DNA of 64,000 nt from contig CANKMT010000006.1 in NCBI GenBank assembly GCA_947482825.1, positions 1 through 64,000 on the forward strand. Direction: 5' to 3'. The notes beneath the pieces are model-generated. The model was not told where the DNA came from. It saw only the letters and a list, made by a program, of their open reading frames with translations, and searched no databases. The stretch comes from Betaproteobacteria bacterium. Its GTDB lineage: Bacteria; Pseudomonadota; Gammaproteobacteria; Burkholderiales; SG8-39. A program made the translations under genes and the position numbers. Each line of letters starts with the position of its first letter. Within the stretch, counting starts at the first letter, position 1. This document shows, piece after piece, positions 1 to 9,516 of this stretch.

Positions 1-1409
1 CGGTAGTCTTTCGGGCGTTTGAAGCGGGCGATGTTTGCCAGGCACAGTGTGTCGAGCTCCTGCGGCGCAAGCGCGGCGCCCCCGCGAACCACCACAAAGG
101 CCACGACTTCCTCGCCCCATTCGGGATGCGGCCGTCCGACGACCGAGCACTCGGCCACGCCGGGATGACGGAGCAGGACTTCCTCGATCTCGCGCGGGTA
201 AATGTTCGAGCCGCCCGAGATGATCATGTCCTTCGAGCGGTCGCGGATCGTGAGGAACCCTTCGGCGTCCAGGCTGCCAAGGTCGCCGGTATGCAGCCAG
301 CCGCCGCGCAGGGTCTTCGCGGTGGCCTCAGGGTTCTGCCAGTAACCGGGCATGACGCAATCGCTGCGCGTGACGATCTCGCCGATCTCGCCCTCGGGCA
401 GGTCGCGGTCCTCGTCGTCCACCACTCGCACTTCGACGCCGGTGCGCGCAAACCCGCAGGAGGCCAGGCGCTCGAGGAATCGCGGATGGCTCTTCCCGGT
501 ATGCAGCGACTGCGGCAATCCGGTGATCGTCATCGGGCTCTCGCCCTGGCCGAAAAGCTGGTAGAGCCGCGGGCCGAAGAGTTCGATCGCGCGGACTGCG
601 TCGGCCACGTACATCGGCGCCCCGCCGTACGAAATGGTCTTTAGGTTCGGCACCGGGCGGGCCGCGGGACTCGCGAGCAGGCGCACGATCATGGTCGGTG
701 CGGCAAACAACGAGACGTTGCGGTGCGCATCGATCAGGCCGAACACTTCGTCGGCCTCGAAGCCGCCGCTTTCCGGAATCACATTGGTCGCCCCGGCTGC
801 GAAGTGGGGCAGGGCATACAGGCCCGAGCCGTGCGAGAGCGGCGCGGCGTGCAGCATCGAGTCGCCGGGAAACAGCCGGTCGATGTCTGAAAAGTAGGCC
901 TGCGTGACGAACAGAAGGTTGCGGTGCGTGAGGATGGCGCCTTTGGGAACGCCGGTGGTGCCGCTCGTGTAGAAGAGCCACGCCGCGTCGTCCGGACGCA
1001 CCTCCGCCGGCGCGCCTCCGCTGTCCAGGTGCAACGCCTCGAAGGCCTTGCCGCGGACATCGATGACTTTCACGCCTTCGACTTCGCCGATCGCAAAGCA
1101 GGTTTTCGCGCCCGAGTCGCCGAGGATCCATGCTAATTCGCGCGCATGCAGCTTTGCATTCACCGGCACGGCCACCAGCCCGGCGTACCAGATCGCAAAC
1201 AGCACTTCGAAGTACTCGACGCAGTTCTGCATGCAAAGCGCCACGCGCTCGCCGGGCAAGAGGCCCAGCTTCGTTTGCAGGCCCGCGGCAAGGCGCGCCG
1301 CACGCGAAGCCAGTTCGCTGTAGGTGAGCGCGGTGCGCGCCCCATGGGCGATTGCCGGCTGGTCCGGCAGCCGGCGCGCGTTGGCATGAATGAAACGGGC
1401 AATGTTCAT
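1..1409 (-). CDS. Acyl-CoA synthetase (AMP-forming), 3' end outside window
   Basis: Member of the ANL adenylating superfamily: activates a carboxylic (fatty or aromatic) acid to its acyl-CoA through an acyl-AMP. About 469 codons are visible and the C-terminus lies beyond base 1. The AMP/phosphate-binding loop YTSGTTGVPKG sits near residues 147-157, and further on come GYWQNPEAT and GWLHTGDLG (core 7/8) and a hinge-type DRSKDMIISGG, so the adenylation core is complete. The ATG at 1409 overlaps the stop of tatD (ATGA), so the two genes are probably translated together. The substrate cannot be told from sequence; long-chain fatty acid or benzoate-like acids are both possible. Confidence 0.88.
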   Translation of the reverse strand, partial: MNIARFIHANARRLPDQPAIAHGARTALTYSELASRAARLAAGLQTKLGLLPGERVALCMQNCVEYFEVLFAIWYAGLVAVPVNAKLHARELAWILGDSGAKTCFAIGEVEGVKVIDVRGKAFEALHLDSGGAPAEVRPDDAAWLFYTSGTTGVPKGAILTHRNLLFVTQAYFSDIDRLFPGDSMLHAAPLSHGSGLYALPHFAAGATNVIPESGGFEADEVFGLIDAHRNVSLFAAPTMIVRLLASPAARPVPNLKTISYGGAPMYVADAVRAIELFGPRLYQLFGQGESPMTITGLPQSLHTGKSHPRFLERLASCGFARTGVEVRVVDDEDRDLPEGEIGEIVTRSDCVMPGYWQNPEATAKTLRGGWLHTGDLGSLDAEGFLTIRDRSKDMIISGGSNIYPREIEEVLLRHPGVAECSVVGRPHPEWGEEVVAFVVVRGGAALAPQELDTLCLANIARFKRPKDY

Positions 1410-2233
1410 AGGCGGAAAAAGCGGCGTGCGTTTTCGGAGGTGGCGCGGGCGACTTCCTCGATCGGCCGGCCGAGGGCTTCGGCCACCGTTGCCAGCACGT
1501 GCGAAAGATAAGCCGGCTCGTTGCGCCGCGACTTGGGCTGCGGCCGCAGGGTGCGCGGCGTGAGGTAGGGCGCATCGGTTTCCAGCATCAGGCGGTCGGC
1601 CGGGATCTCGCGCACGAGCGAAAGCAGGTGCGTGCCCCGCCGCTCGTCGCAGATCCAGCCGGTAATGCCGATGTACAGGTCGAGATCGAGGTAGGCGCGC
1701 AATTCGTCGCGTTCTCCGGTAAAGCAATGCGCCACCGCGGGCGGCAAGCCGTTCGGATGGCTGCGGCGATGGTTCCCGAGAATGTCGGCGAACCGAGGGT
1801 GGGCATCGCGCGAATGCAGGAACAGCGGCTTGCCCAGTTCGCAGGCCAGTTCCACTTGCGCCTCGAACCACCTTTCCTGCGAGGGATGCGGCGAATAGTT
1901 GCGATTGAAGTCCAGGCCGCATTCGCCCACAGCCTGCACTTTGGGCAGCGCCAGCAACGCTCTCAGAGCCGGGATCGTGCTGGCATCGCAGCGCGATGCG
2001 TCATGCGGATGGACGCCGGCGGTGCAATAGAGCTGCGGATGGGCCGCCGCAAGCGCCTGCGCGGCCATGCTCCCGGCGATGCTGGTTCCGGTGACGACAA
2101 TGGTGCTGACACCAGCCTGTCCCGCGCGTTCGAGCACGCCGGGAAGGTCGTCGCGAAACGATTCGTGGGTGAGGTTCGCACCGACGTCGATCATTTCGAT
2201 GCCGACTGCTGGAAACGTGTGCATTGTGCCCAT
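1406..2233 (-). CDS. tatD: TatD family metal-dependent hydrolase
   Basis: Cytoplasmic metallo-hydrolase of the TatD DNase family (TIM barrel, two metals), known in E. coli as a 3'-5' exonuclease. About 275 residues, the usual TatD size. Visible family motifs are IDVGANLTH near the N-terminus, AGVHPHD, GECGLDFNRN, LFLHSRDAH, AHCFTGE and LETDAPYLTP. An internal ATG at residue 14 (MIDVGANL) would fit the family start better than the first ATG, so the true protein may be 262 residues. Its TGA overlaps the start of the acyl-CoA synthetase, and it diverges from the pqi operon. Confidence 0.93.
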   Translation of the reverse strand: MGTMHTFPAVGIEMIDVGANLTHESFRDDLPGVLERAGQAGVSTIVVTGTSIAGSMAAQALAAAHPQLYCTAGVHPHDASRCDASTIPALRALLALPKVQAVGECGLDFNRNYSPHPSQERWFEAQVELACELGKPLFLHSRDAHPRFADILGNHRRSHPNGLPPAVAHCFTGERDELRAYLDLDLYIGITGWICDERRGTHLLSLVREIPADRLMLETDAPYLTPRTLRPQPKSRRNEPAYLSHVLATVAEALGRPIEEVARATSENARRFFRL

Positions 2234-2315
2234 GCCGCCGAGTATAACCAGAGCGTTTAGGCGCTATCATGCCGCCCGGGTATCGCGCACGAATGAAAAC
2301 GGGGTTGATCGCACG

Positions 2316-3605
2316 GTGTCGAGCAGCAACGAGGGACTGGGAATTCCGGGATACGCACCGGACGGGCTGATCGCCTGCCACGCATGCGATGGCGCGCACC
2401 GCATCGTCCCGGTCCCGGCAGGCGGCAAAGCCCTGTGCTCGCGCTGCGGCGGGCTGCTTTACCGCAACCTGCCGAAGAGCCTCGACCATTCGGCTGCGCT
2501 CTACTTGGCCGCGTTCGTGTTGTTCGTGCTGGCCAACAGCTTTCCGTTCGTCGCGCTCAAGTACGGCGACCGTGTCGAGCAGACCGTGCTCGTGTCCAGC
2601 GCATTCGCGCTGCAGAAAGCCGGCATGCCCGAGATCGGCCTCCTCGTCCTGCTCACGAGTTTCCTGTTCCCGCTGCTCACCATCTGCGGGATGCTGTACC
2701 TGTTGATCCCGCTGCGCCTGGGCCTGCGGCCGCGCCGGATGGCGCAGGTCTGGCGCTTCGTGCGCGCGATCAGCCCGTGGAGCCTGATCGGCGTGTTCAT
2801 GCTGGGTCTGCTGGTTTCGGTCGTGAAGCTGCAGGACCTCGCGTCGGTCATCCCCGGCGTTGCGTTCTTCGCATTCGTCGGCCTGCTGGTCGTATCGACC
2901 GCGGCGACGGCGAGCTTCGATCCGGGCGTGTTGTGGCCGCGGCAGGGCCCGGTTCCGAAGGCCGCTGCCGCGGGAAGCGCGGCCGGCATGGGCTACGCGA
3001 CGTGCCACACCTGCGACCTGCTGGTCGCGCGTCCGGACTCCGGCCGGCGGCCCTGGCACTGCCCCCGGTGCGGCAGCGAAATGCACGGCCTGCGCCTGCC
3101 GGAAAGCGTGTCCCGCACCTGGGCGCTGCTTTCGGCCGCGACGCTGTTGATGATTCCGGCGAACCTCCTGCCCGTCATGACCGTTATCCGCTTCGGTCAG
3201 GGCGAGCCGAACACGATCCTTTCGGGCGTCGTCCACCTCGCCGAGGACGGCGCCTGGCCGCTCGCGGCGCTGGTGTTTTTCGCGAGCTTCGTCGTGCCGA
3301 TCACCAAGATCGGAGCGCTCGGTCTGCTCCTTGTCACCGTGCAGCGCGGATCCGGTTGGCGCGTGCGTGACAGGACGCTCCTCTATCGCGTGACCGAGGC
3401 GGTCGGGGCCTGGTCGATGGTGGACATCTTCCTGGTCGGCATCCTCGTGGCCCTGGTCCGCATGGACACGCTCGCCACCGTGATACCGGGCCTGGGCGCG
3501 ACGTTCTTCGGCGCGGCAGTCGTCCTCACTATGCTGGCGGCGCGCGCGTTCGACCCGCGCCTCATGTGGGACCGCGCAGTGCACGAGACGCGGGGGCGGG
3601 TATGA
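2316..3605 (+). CDS. pqiA: Paraquat-inducible protein A (intermembrane transport, PqiA)
   Basis: Inner-membrane partner of the MCE protein PqiB in lipid transport between the envelope membranes. 429 residues, close to the usual PqiA length. It is an internal duplication: each half begins with a zinc-ribbon-like four-Cys motif (C21/C24/C41/C44 and C230/C233/C249/C252) followed by about four hydrophobic helices. The start chosen is GTG at 2316, the first in-frame start after the divergent tatD that keeps the first Cys cluster; a GGGG run lies about 12 bases upstream. The reading frame stays open upstream but that part would be antisense to tatD. Its TGA overlaps the ATG of pqiB. Confidence 0.9.
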   Translation: MSSSNEGLGIPGYAPDGLIACHACDGAHRIVPVPAGGKALCSRCGGLLYRNLPKSLDHSAALYLAAFVLFVLANSFPFVALKYGDRVEQTVLVSSAFALQKAGMPEIGLLVLLTSFLFPLLTICGMLYLLIPLRLGLRPRRMAQVWRFVRAISPWSLIGVFMLGLLVSVVKLQDLASVIPGVAFFAFVGLLVVSTAATASFDPGVLWPRQGPVPKAAAAGSAAGMGYATCHTCDLLVARPDSGRRPWHCPRCGSEMHGLRLPESVSRTWALLSAATLLMIPANLLPVMTVIRFGQGEPNTILSGVVHLAEDGAWPLAALVFFASFVVPITKIGALGLLLVTVQRGSGWRVRDRTLLYRVTEAVGAWSMVDIFLVGILVALVRMDTLATVIPGLGATFFGAAVVLTMLAARAFDPRLMWDRAVHETRGRV

Positions 3606-5308
3606 GCGAATCGGCCGGACGCGACGGCGCGGGCGAGCAGCACGATGCGCTGTCGCCCACGGTGCGCGAACGCGGCGGCCCTTCGCTGGTCTGGCTGATC
3701 CCGATCCTGACCGCGCTCATCGGCGCGTGGCTCGTCGTCCACACGCTGACCGACCGGGGGCCGCTGGTGACGATCACGTTCCGCACCGCCGAGGGCATCG
3801 AGATCAACAAGACGCGCGTCAAGTACAAGAGCCTCGACATCGGGTTGGTGGAGAGCGTGCGCTTCAGTTCCGACTTCTCGCGGGTGGAGGTGCGTGCGCG
3901 GCTGAGCAAGGATGCGGACCACTTCCTGCGCCGCGACACGCGCTTCTGGGTGGTGCGGCCGACCCTGAGCGCGCGCGGGATCTCGGGCCTCGGAACTCTT
4001 CTCTCGGGCTCGTACATCGAAATCGAACCCGGGCAGGGCGCGCCGCAGACGCTCTTCGTCGGCCTGGAGTCCCCGCCGGTGGTGCGCGCCGACGAAGCCG
4101 GCAGGCAGATCACGCTGATGGCCCAGCGCCTGGGCTCGCTCGACCGCGGCTCACCGGTGCACTTCCAGGGCGTCCTCGCCGGCGAAGTGCTCGGCCACGA
4201 GATGGCCAACGACTATCGCAGCGTGTTGATTCATGCCTTCGTCAAGCCGCCTTTCGACCGCCTGGTCCGCAGCAACACGCGCTTCTGGAGCGCGAGCGGG
4301 ATCGACCTGTCCGTCGGCCCCGACGGGCTGAAGGTCAAGTCCGAATCGATCCAGGCGCTGTTGTTCGGCGGCATTGCGTTCGACACGCCCGACGCGCAGG
4401 ACGCAGGCGCGGAGGACATCACCGGCCTGGTCTTCACGTTGCACGACAACCAGAAGGCGATCCAGGACCAGGCCTACGCGAGCAAAGTGCGGTTCGTCCT
4501 CTTTTTCGAGGATTCAGTGCGCGGCTTGTCGGTCGGCGCTCCGGTCGAGTTCAAGGGCATCAAGGTCGGCTCGGTGATCGACATCCACCTCCAGTACGAC
4601 GACAAGAAAGGCGCGTTCCGCATCCCCGTGCTGGTCGAACTTGAACCGGAACGCGTTGCGGATCGCGCAGAGCGCATGAAGAAAGCGCCACGCGAGGTCT
4701 TCCAGGCGCTGGTCAAGAAAGGCCTGCGCGCGCGCCTGCAGACCGGCAACCTGCTGACCGGGCAGCTCTTCGTCGACCTCGACATGCAGCCCAAAACGCC
4801 GATCCGGCTGGTCGCCGCGGGCCGTGCCGAGCCCGAGCTGCCGACGGTGCAGGGCAAGTTCGAGCAGGTGACCGAATCGGTGACCAGCATCCTCGACAAG
4901 CTCGACCGGATCGACTACGCGGGCATCGGCGCCGAACTCAAAGGCACGCTCAAGGGCGCCAATGCGATCGCGAATGCGCCCAGCCTGGAGGCGTCGCTGA
5001 ACGACCTCGCGGCATCGCTCGCGAGCATGCGCAGCCTCCTGCGCAAGGTGGACGCGCGCGCCGAGCCGATCACGGAGAACCTCGAACAGGCGCTGGCCGC
5101 CGCACGCTCGACGCTCGACAAGGCCAAGTCGACGATGGCGATCGCCGACGGCGTGCTCGCGGCGGACTCGCCGCTGCAAGGCAACGTCATAAAGCTCACG
5201 CAGGAACTGGCGGCCACTGCCAAGTCCGTGCGCACGCTAGTGGAAATGCTCGAACGCGATCCCCAATCGCTGATCTTCGGCAGGAAGAACCCTCCGGAGC
5301 AGAAATGA
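3602..5308 (+). CDS. pqiB: MCE family protein PqiB (intermembrane transport)
   Basis: Periplasm-spanning MCE protein that forms a hydrophobic tunnel for lipids. 568 residues: a short cytoplasmic N-terminus, one membrane anchor (about residues 27-47, VWLIPILTALIGAWLVV), then three consecutive MCE domains (approximately residues 52-140, 170-280 and 300-410; the phrase VRFVLFFEDSVRGL marks the third) and a C-terminal helical stretch (about 420-568) that in PqiB builds the needle. ATG 3602 overlaps the pqiA stop, and the TGA at its end overlaps the ATG of the next gene, so pqiA, pqiB, the LolA-like gene and the exporter are one translationally coupled unit. Confidence 0.92.
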   Translation: MSESAGRDGAGEQHDALSPTVRERGGPSLVWLIPILTALIGAWLVVHTLTDRGPLVTITFRTAEGIEINKTRVKYKSLDIGLVESVRFSSDFSRVEVRARLSKDADHFLRRDTRFWVVRPTLSARGISGLGTLLSGSYIEIEPGQGAPQTLFVGLESPPVVRADEAGRQITLMAQRLGSLDRGSPVHFQGVLAGEVLGHEMANDYRSVLIHAFVKPPFDRLVRSNTRFWSASGIDLSVGPDGLKVKSESIQALLFGGIAFDTPDAQDAGAEDITGLVFTLHDNQKAIQDQAYASKVRFVLFFEDSVRGLSVGAPVEFKGIKVGSVIDIHLQYDDKKGAFRIPVLVELEPERVADRAERMKKAPREVFQALVKKGLRARLQTGNLLTGQLFVDLDMQPKTPIRLVAAGRAEPELPTVQGKFEQVTESVTSILDKLDRIDYAGIGAELKGTLKGANAIANAPSLEASLNDLAASLASMRSLLRKVDARAEPITENLEQALAAARSTLDKAKSTMAIADGVLAADSPLQGNVIKLTQELAATAKSVRTLVEMLERDPQSLIFGRKNPPEQK

Positions 5309-6069
5309 CACTGCTCCCGACACGCGCCCTCGGTTCGGTTTGTGCGGCCCTCGCTGCACTGCTCATCCTGTTCGCGCCGCAGGCCCGCGCGCAGGGCGCC
5401 CGTGAGCTGATCGAGGAGTCCCTGCGGCGGCACGAACTGCCCGCGTACGTTTACCAGGAACAGACCCTGATCCTCAGCGGCGCTCCGGGGCAGCTGAACG
5501 TTCTCACGCTGCGCTATTACGCGCAGCGCGACACGCGCGGCGCCAAGCGCCTCGCGGTGATCAATACCCCCGAGGAACTGCGCGGCATGGCGGTCCTGGT
5601 CACGAACGACGCCGCAAGCGGCGTGCGCAAGGGGCCGGCGCCCTCGAGCCCTGTGTTCGGCTCGAATCTGACCGTGGCGGATTTCGAAGGCGTGCGCCCG
5701 GGTGATTTCACCTATGAACTGGACGAGGCCCAGGACCTGGACCGGGTCTCCCACCACGTAGTCAAGGCCCTGCCGAAAGACGAAGCCGTCGAGCGCGCAA
5801 CCGGCTATGGGGAACGGCGCATCTTCCTGCGCAAGGACAACCTTTTCATGAGCCGGATGGATTTCCTCGATCGCCAGGGGCGCAGCCTGCGGCGCCAGAC
5901 CTTCCGCGATCCCCGGCCCGACGAGTCGGGGGCGTGGCGCGCCAGCATGATCCAGGTGGAGGACCTGCGCGCGGACCGGCGCACACTCCTAAAGGTCGAG
6001 CGGCGGGTGCATTCGGCGGACTACGTGCCGGATGCCGTGTTTGGAGACCTGCCCGTGGCAACGCGATGA
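5305..6069 (+). CDS. LolA-like outer-membrane lipoprotein-sorting family protein
   Basis: 254-residue exported protein. Residues 1-30 form a signal peptide ending in PQARAQ-GA. The rest has the half-barrel pattern of the LolA-like family that accompanies RND/MMPL exporters (phrases such as RYYAQRDTRGAKRLAVINTP, GSNLTVADFEGV and RMDFLDRQGRSLRRQTF). This family is thought to bind lipid or lipoprotein cargo in the periplasm. It starts inside the pqiB stop (ATGA at 5305) and ends inside the exporter start (ATGA at 6066). The likely role is periplasmic carrier for the adjacent exporter; the cargo is unknown. Confidence 0.82.
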   Translation: MTLLPTRALGSVCAALAALLILFAPQARAQGARELIEESLRRHELPAYVYQEQTLILSGAPGQLNVLTLRYYAQRDTRGAKRLAVINTPEELRGMAVLVTNDAASGVRKGPAPSSPVFGSNLTVADFEGVRPGDFTYELDEAQDLDRVSHHVVKALPKDEAVERATGYGERRIFLRKDNLFMSRMDFLDRQGRSLRRQTFRDPRPDESGAWRASMIQVEDLRADRRTLLKVERRVHSADYVPDAVFGDLPVATR

Positions 6070-8882
6070 ACGAACCCGCGCCGCATCCGGCCGATACGCC
6101 AAGCCTGCTGCAGCGGTTCTTCCGCCTCGGCGCGCTGCGGCCCTTGCCCTGCCTGGTCTTCCTCTTCGCGGTGAGCCTCCTGGCCGCGGTTGGCCTGCCG
6201 CGCCTCACGCTCGATACCGGCTTCGAGCGGCTGGTACCCAGGAACGACGCCGAACGGCAAGCCTATCTCCGGGTGTCGCGCGAGTTCGGCTCGGACCATC
6301 GCACCTTCGTCTACGTGCGCGATCCGCAGCTCTGGACGCCGGCCAAGCTCCAGGCACTGGAGCGCCTGCACGACGAATTGCGCCAGCTGCCCTTCGTCGA
6401 GCGCGTCGATGACCTGTTCACGCTGCGCACGGCAAGGAGCATCGACGGTCGCATCGCCTCGCGCCCGCTGCTCGATGCGGCGCCCACCAGCCTCCAGCGC
6501 GCGGAACGCGCGCGCCAGGAAGCGCTGGAAGACCCGATCGCAGCTCGCAATATCGTCAGCGCGGACGGCCTGGCGATCGCCATCGGCCTTTCGATCCGGG
6601 AGCGAGGGCGCGAGTTCAAGGAACGGGAAGTTCACGAGACGCTGGAAAGGGTGCTGGCCGGCGCGCGCAGCCAGTTCGCTTCGCTCACGCAGGTGGGTCC
6701 GCCGCGGATCGACGCCGAAATCCGCGAAGGGCTGTTGCACGACTTGCGCGTGCTGGTGCCGGCCTCGGCGCTGCTCCTTGCATTGACCGTGTTCGGCTTT
6801 TACCGCAGCGTGTTCGCGGCGGTGATCCCGCTGGTCGTCGCATCGATCAGCCTCTTGTGGACCTTCGGAATGATGGGCTGGGCGAGGATTCCGGTGAGCA
6901 TCCTCACTGCAATGCTGCCTTCGCTGGTGGTGGTGATCGGGGCAACCGAGATCATGCGCATGATCTCAGGCTATTACGGCGGCTTGCAGGACGCCAAGTC
7001 GCGCAACGAGGTGCCCAGCCGGACCGCCGCCACCGCGTTCATGCTGCGCAGCATGGGAGCCCCGGCGGTCCTCACGGTGCTCACCACGGCGCTCGGGTTT
7101 GCGAGCAATGCGATCGCGGGGATCGCGATCATCAGGGATTTCGGGCTCGCGACGGCTTTCGCGATCCTCGCCAATGGCCTTGTCACGGTGCTGCTCGTGC
7201 CCATGCTGTATGCCTCGTTCGGTCCCCTCAAGGGGCGCCTGCCGGCCTTTGCGTCCTCGGCGGGGCTTTCGACCATGGCGGGCCGCGCTTTCCGCGTGAT
7301 GCGGCACCGCTTCTCGATGGCTGCGCTGGTGCTGGCGGCCTTGCTCTGCATCGTCTTCGTGCAGCAGGCCTCGAGCCTGCACGCGACCAACGAGCCGCTG
7401 ACTTTTTTCAGGCCCGAACGGCCCCTGGTCCAGGAAGCCGAACGAATGCAGCGGGACCTTGCCGGCATCAAGATCTTCTACATCTCGCTGCAGTCGAACA
7501 CCGAAGGGGCTTTCCGCGACCCGGCGAACCTGCAGCGCCTGGCCGACATCCAGGCCTTCATCGCCAAGCAGGCGATCTTCGACCGCAGCCTGTCGCTGGC
7601 CGACGTGGTTTCGCAGGCCAACCAGCAGGCCGGCGGCGGGCGCCCGGACGCCTTTCGTATTCCACCGACACGCAAGCTCGTGGCCGAATACCTCTTGTTG
7701 CATCCGCCAGGGGATCTCGCACCCTACGTGAGCCACGACTTCCGGCGCGCCAATATCGTCGTGCGCCACAACGTGCGCGAATCCTCCACGCTCAATCACC
7801 ACATCCGCGAATTGCGCGAAGTCGTCGGGCACTACGCCGGACCAGACATGGCCACCTCGGTGGTCGGCGAAAACCTCATGATCAACGCCGCGGCCGAGAA
7901 GCTTCTCGAGGGGCAGGCGGTGGCGCTGCTGGGCCTGCTTGCGGTGGTGTTCGTGGTGATGTCGCTGATGTTTACGTCGGCCAAGGGCGGCCTGATCGCC
8001 CTGGTGCCCAGCGTGGTGCCCATCCTCATGATCTTCGGGGTGATGCGGATCCTCGAGATTCCCCTCAATGCCGGGACTGTGATGGTCGCGGTGATCGCGA
8101 TCGGCATCGCCATCGACGGCAGCATCCACCTCTTCGCGCGCTACAGCGAGCTCTGCCGCAGCACATCGAACTACGACGAGGCGGTCATCGAGACGGTCAA
8201 GGACGAAGCCGCCCCGGTGATCGCGGTGAGCCTCGCGCTGGCGCTGGGCTTCGGCGTGTTGCTGCTGTCGGATTTCACCCTGATCGCGCAGTTCGGCGCA
8301 CTGGCGGCGACGACGATGCTGTTCTCGATCTTCGCCAACCTGCTGGTCACCCCGCTGGTGATGTCGCGCATCCGGCTCGTGGGCCTGTACGAGATCCTTG
8401 CAATGTCCCGCCAGCGCGCGGCTCTGGAGGGCAGCGCGCTGTTCCTCGGCATGAGCGGCTACCAGATCAGGAAGACCATCCTCATCAGCGAACTGCGCGA
8501 GCACAAGGACGGCGATCGCCTGATCGAGCAGGGCACGATGGGCAGCAGCATGTTCCTCGTGGTGAGCGGCAAGCTCGAGGTCGTGCGGCGCAGCGATTCG
8601 GGCGAGCGGCTGATCGCCACGCTCGGCCCGGGCGAAGTCTTCGGTGAAATCGGCTACGTGCGCGCCACTCGCCGCACGGCCGACGTGGTCGCGCGCGGGC
8701 CGGTCTCGGTGCTGCGCTTTGACCACGAAAGGCTGGAGAAGGACCTGGTCTTCTTCCCGCACATCATGGCGAAGCTCAATTTCAACATCAGCGGCATCCT
8801 GGGCCAGCGCCTGGCGGAAGTAGTGGAGGTGCGTCATGCACCCGGCTCCAACGAGCCGCTGACCCCGCCGGGCAAGGTTTGA
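6066..8882 (+). CDS. RND/MMPL family exporter with C-terminal cyclic-nucleotide-binding domain
   Basis: 938-residue inner-membrane protein. It has the two-half RND plan: TM1 near residues 30-48, a large periplasmic loop with the MMPL-type DTGFERLVPRNDAERQAY phrase, a TM2-6 bundle (about 240-410), TM7 (about 415-440), a second loop and TM8-12 (about 610-790). Beyond the last helix, residues about 800-905 form a cNMP-binding (CAP/CRP effector) domain: GDRLIEQGTMGSSMFLVVSG, then GPGEVFGEIGY and TADVVARGPVSVLRF. Related exporters of this group carry hopanoids or other lipids. ATG 6066 overlaps the LolA-like stop. The context with pqiAB suggests lipid or lipoprotein trafficking whose activity could be gated by a nucleotide or other small ligand. 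Confidence 0.88.
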   Translation: MNEPAPHPADTPSLLQRFFRLGALRPLPCLVFLFAVSLLAAVGLPRLTLDTGFERLVPRNDAERQAYLRVSREFGSDHRTFVYVRDPQLWTPAKLQALERLHDELRQLPFVERVDDLFTLRTARSIDGRIASRPLLDAAPTSLQRAERARQEALEDPIAARNIVSADGLAIAIGLSIRERGREFKEREVHETLERVLAGARSQFASLTQVGPPRIDAEIREGLLHDLRVLVPASALLLALTVFGFYRSVFAAVIPLVVASISLLWTFGMMGWARIPVSILTAMLPSLVVVIGATEIMRMISGYYGGLQDAKSRNEVPSRTAATAFMLRSMGAPAVLTVLTTALGFASNAIAGIAIIRDFGLATAFAILANGLVTVLLVPMLYASFGPLKGRLPAFASSAGLSTMAGRAFRVMRHRFSMAALVLAALLCIVFVQQASSLHATNEPLTFFRPERPLVQEAERMQRDLAGIKIFYISLQSNTEGAFRDPANLQRLADIQAFIAKQAIFDRSLSLADVVSQANQQAGGGRPDAFRIPPTRKLVAEYLLLHPPGDLAPYVSHDFRRANIVVRHNVRESSTLNHHIRELREVVGHYAGPDMATSVVGENLMINAAAEKLLEGQAVALLGLLAVVFVVMSLMFTSAKGGLIALVPSVVPILMIFGVMRILEIPLNAGTVMVAVIAIGIAIDGSIHLFARYSELCRSTSNYDEAVIETVKDEAAPVIAVSLALALGFGVLLLSDFTLIAQFGALAATTMLFSIFANLLVTPLVMSRIRLVGLYEILAMSRQRAALEGSALFLGMSGYQIRKTILISELREHKDGDRLIEQGTMGSSMFLVVSGKLEVVRRSDSGERLIATLGPGEVFGEIGYVRATRRTADVVARGPVSVLRFDHERLEKDLVFFPHIMAKLNFNISGILGQRLAEVVEVRHAPGSNEPLTPPGKV

Positions 8883-9504
8883 CCGGCCAGGGTTCCCGAA
8901 ACCTGCCCCGGTCAGTCTCGTGGCAGGTTCTGCTGCGGGTTGGACTGCTCGCCGGCGCGGCCGTGATCGTTCCGATGCTCCTCACCTGGTATCCGCGACC
9001 GCTCGCCGATGCAGCCGGCACCGCCCGGCTGCCCGGCTTCCTTGCGGTCGTCGCGGTCCTGATCGGACCGCTCGCAGCCCTCCTGGCGGCGCGGCGCGGG
9101 CGGCCGCTTGCGCCGATAGCGCTCAAGGCGACGGTCCTCGGCCAAATTGTCCTGCTCGCCGGTTGGGAGGACCCGAGTACGTGGCGGCCGTTGCGCCGGC
9201 CGAATCCCGCGAGGCGCAGCGCATCCTCGACAATGCGCTCGAAGGGGGCAAGGACCTGCAGGCGTATCCGCAGTTTTACGTGCCGTACACCCAGCAGGCG
9301 CGCAATGCGCTCGGACGCGCCAAGCCGCTGGCGAAACTCCTCGAGCGCGACGACGGGACACTCAAGCACTACCTGGAATCGAGCGGGAAGTCGCAGGAGT
9401 CGCTCAGGTTCCTGCCTCTGCGGGGAAGGAAGCGCGACGGCGCGGTGCTGCTCGATGCGGTATCCGGCCTGCCGCTCCAGGTGCTGCTGATCGAGCCCTG
9501 GTAG
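8879..9504 (+). pseudogene. Type IV pilin accessory protein (TfpX/TfpZ family), internally deleted and frameshifted
   Basis: The first part (8879 to about 9160; TTG start overlapping the exporter stop) encodes a membrane segment and the family phrase LTWYPRPLADAAG followed by KATVLGQIVLLA. The rest lies in another frame from about 9168 (GPEYVAAVAPAESRE, then QFYVPYTQQARNALGRAKPL, then LRFLPLRGRKRD) and ends at TAG 9504, as in TfpX/TfpZ proteins. By comparison with the family, about 40-50 residues between these parts are missing, so this is more than a single-base error: a segment was lost and the join is out of frame. No pilin gene is present in the window. Confidence 0.75.
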
Positions 9505-9516
9505 GGCCGAAAACGC

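Noticed and set aside
2001..3584. 527-codon minus-strand frame across pqiA
   Set aside because: Antisense shadow; pqiA has paired cysteine motifs and membrane helices on the plus strand.
6966..8837. Long minus-strand frame across the RND exporter (623 codons)
   Set aside because: Antisense shadow with low-complexity His/Asp/Arg composition; the plus strand shows a complete RND protein.
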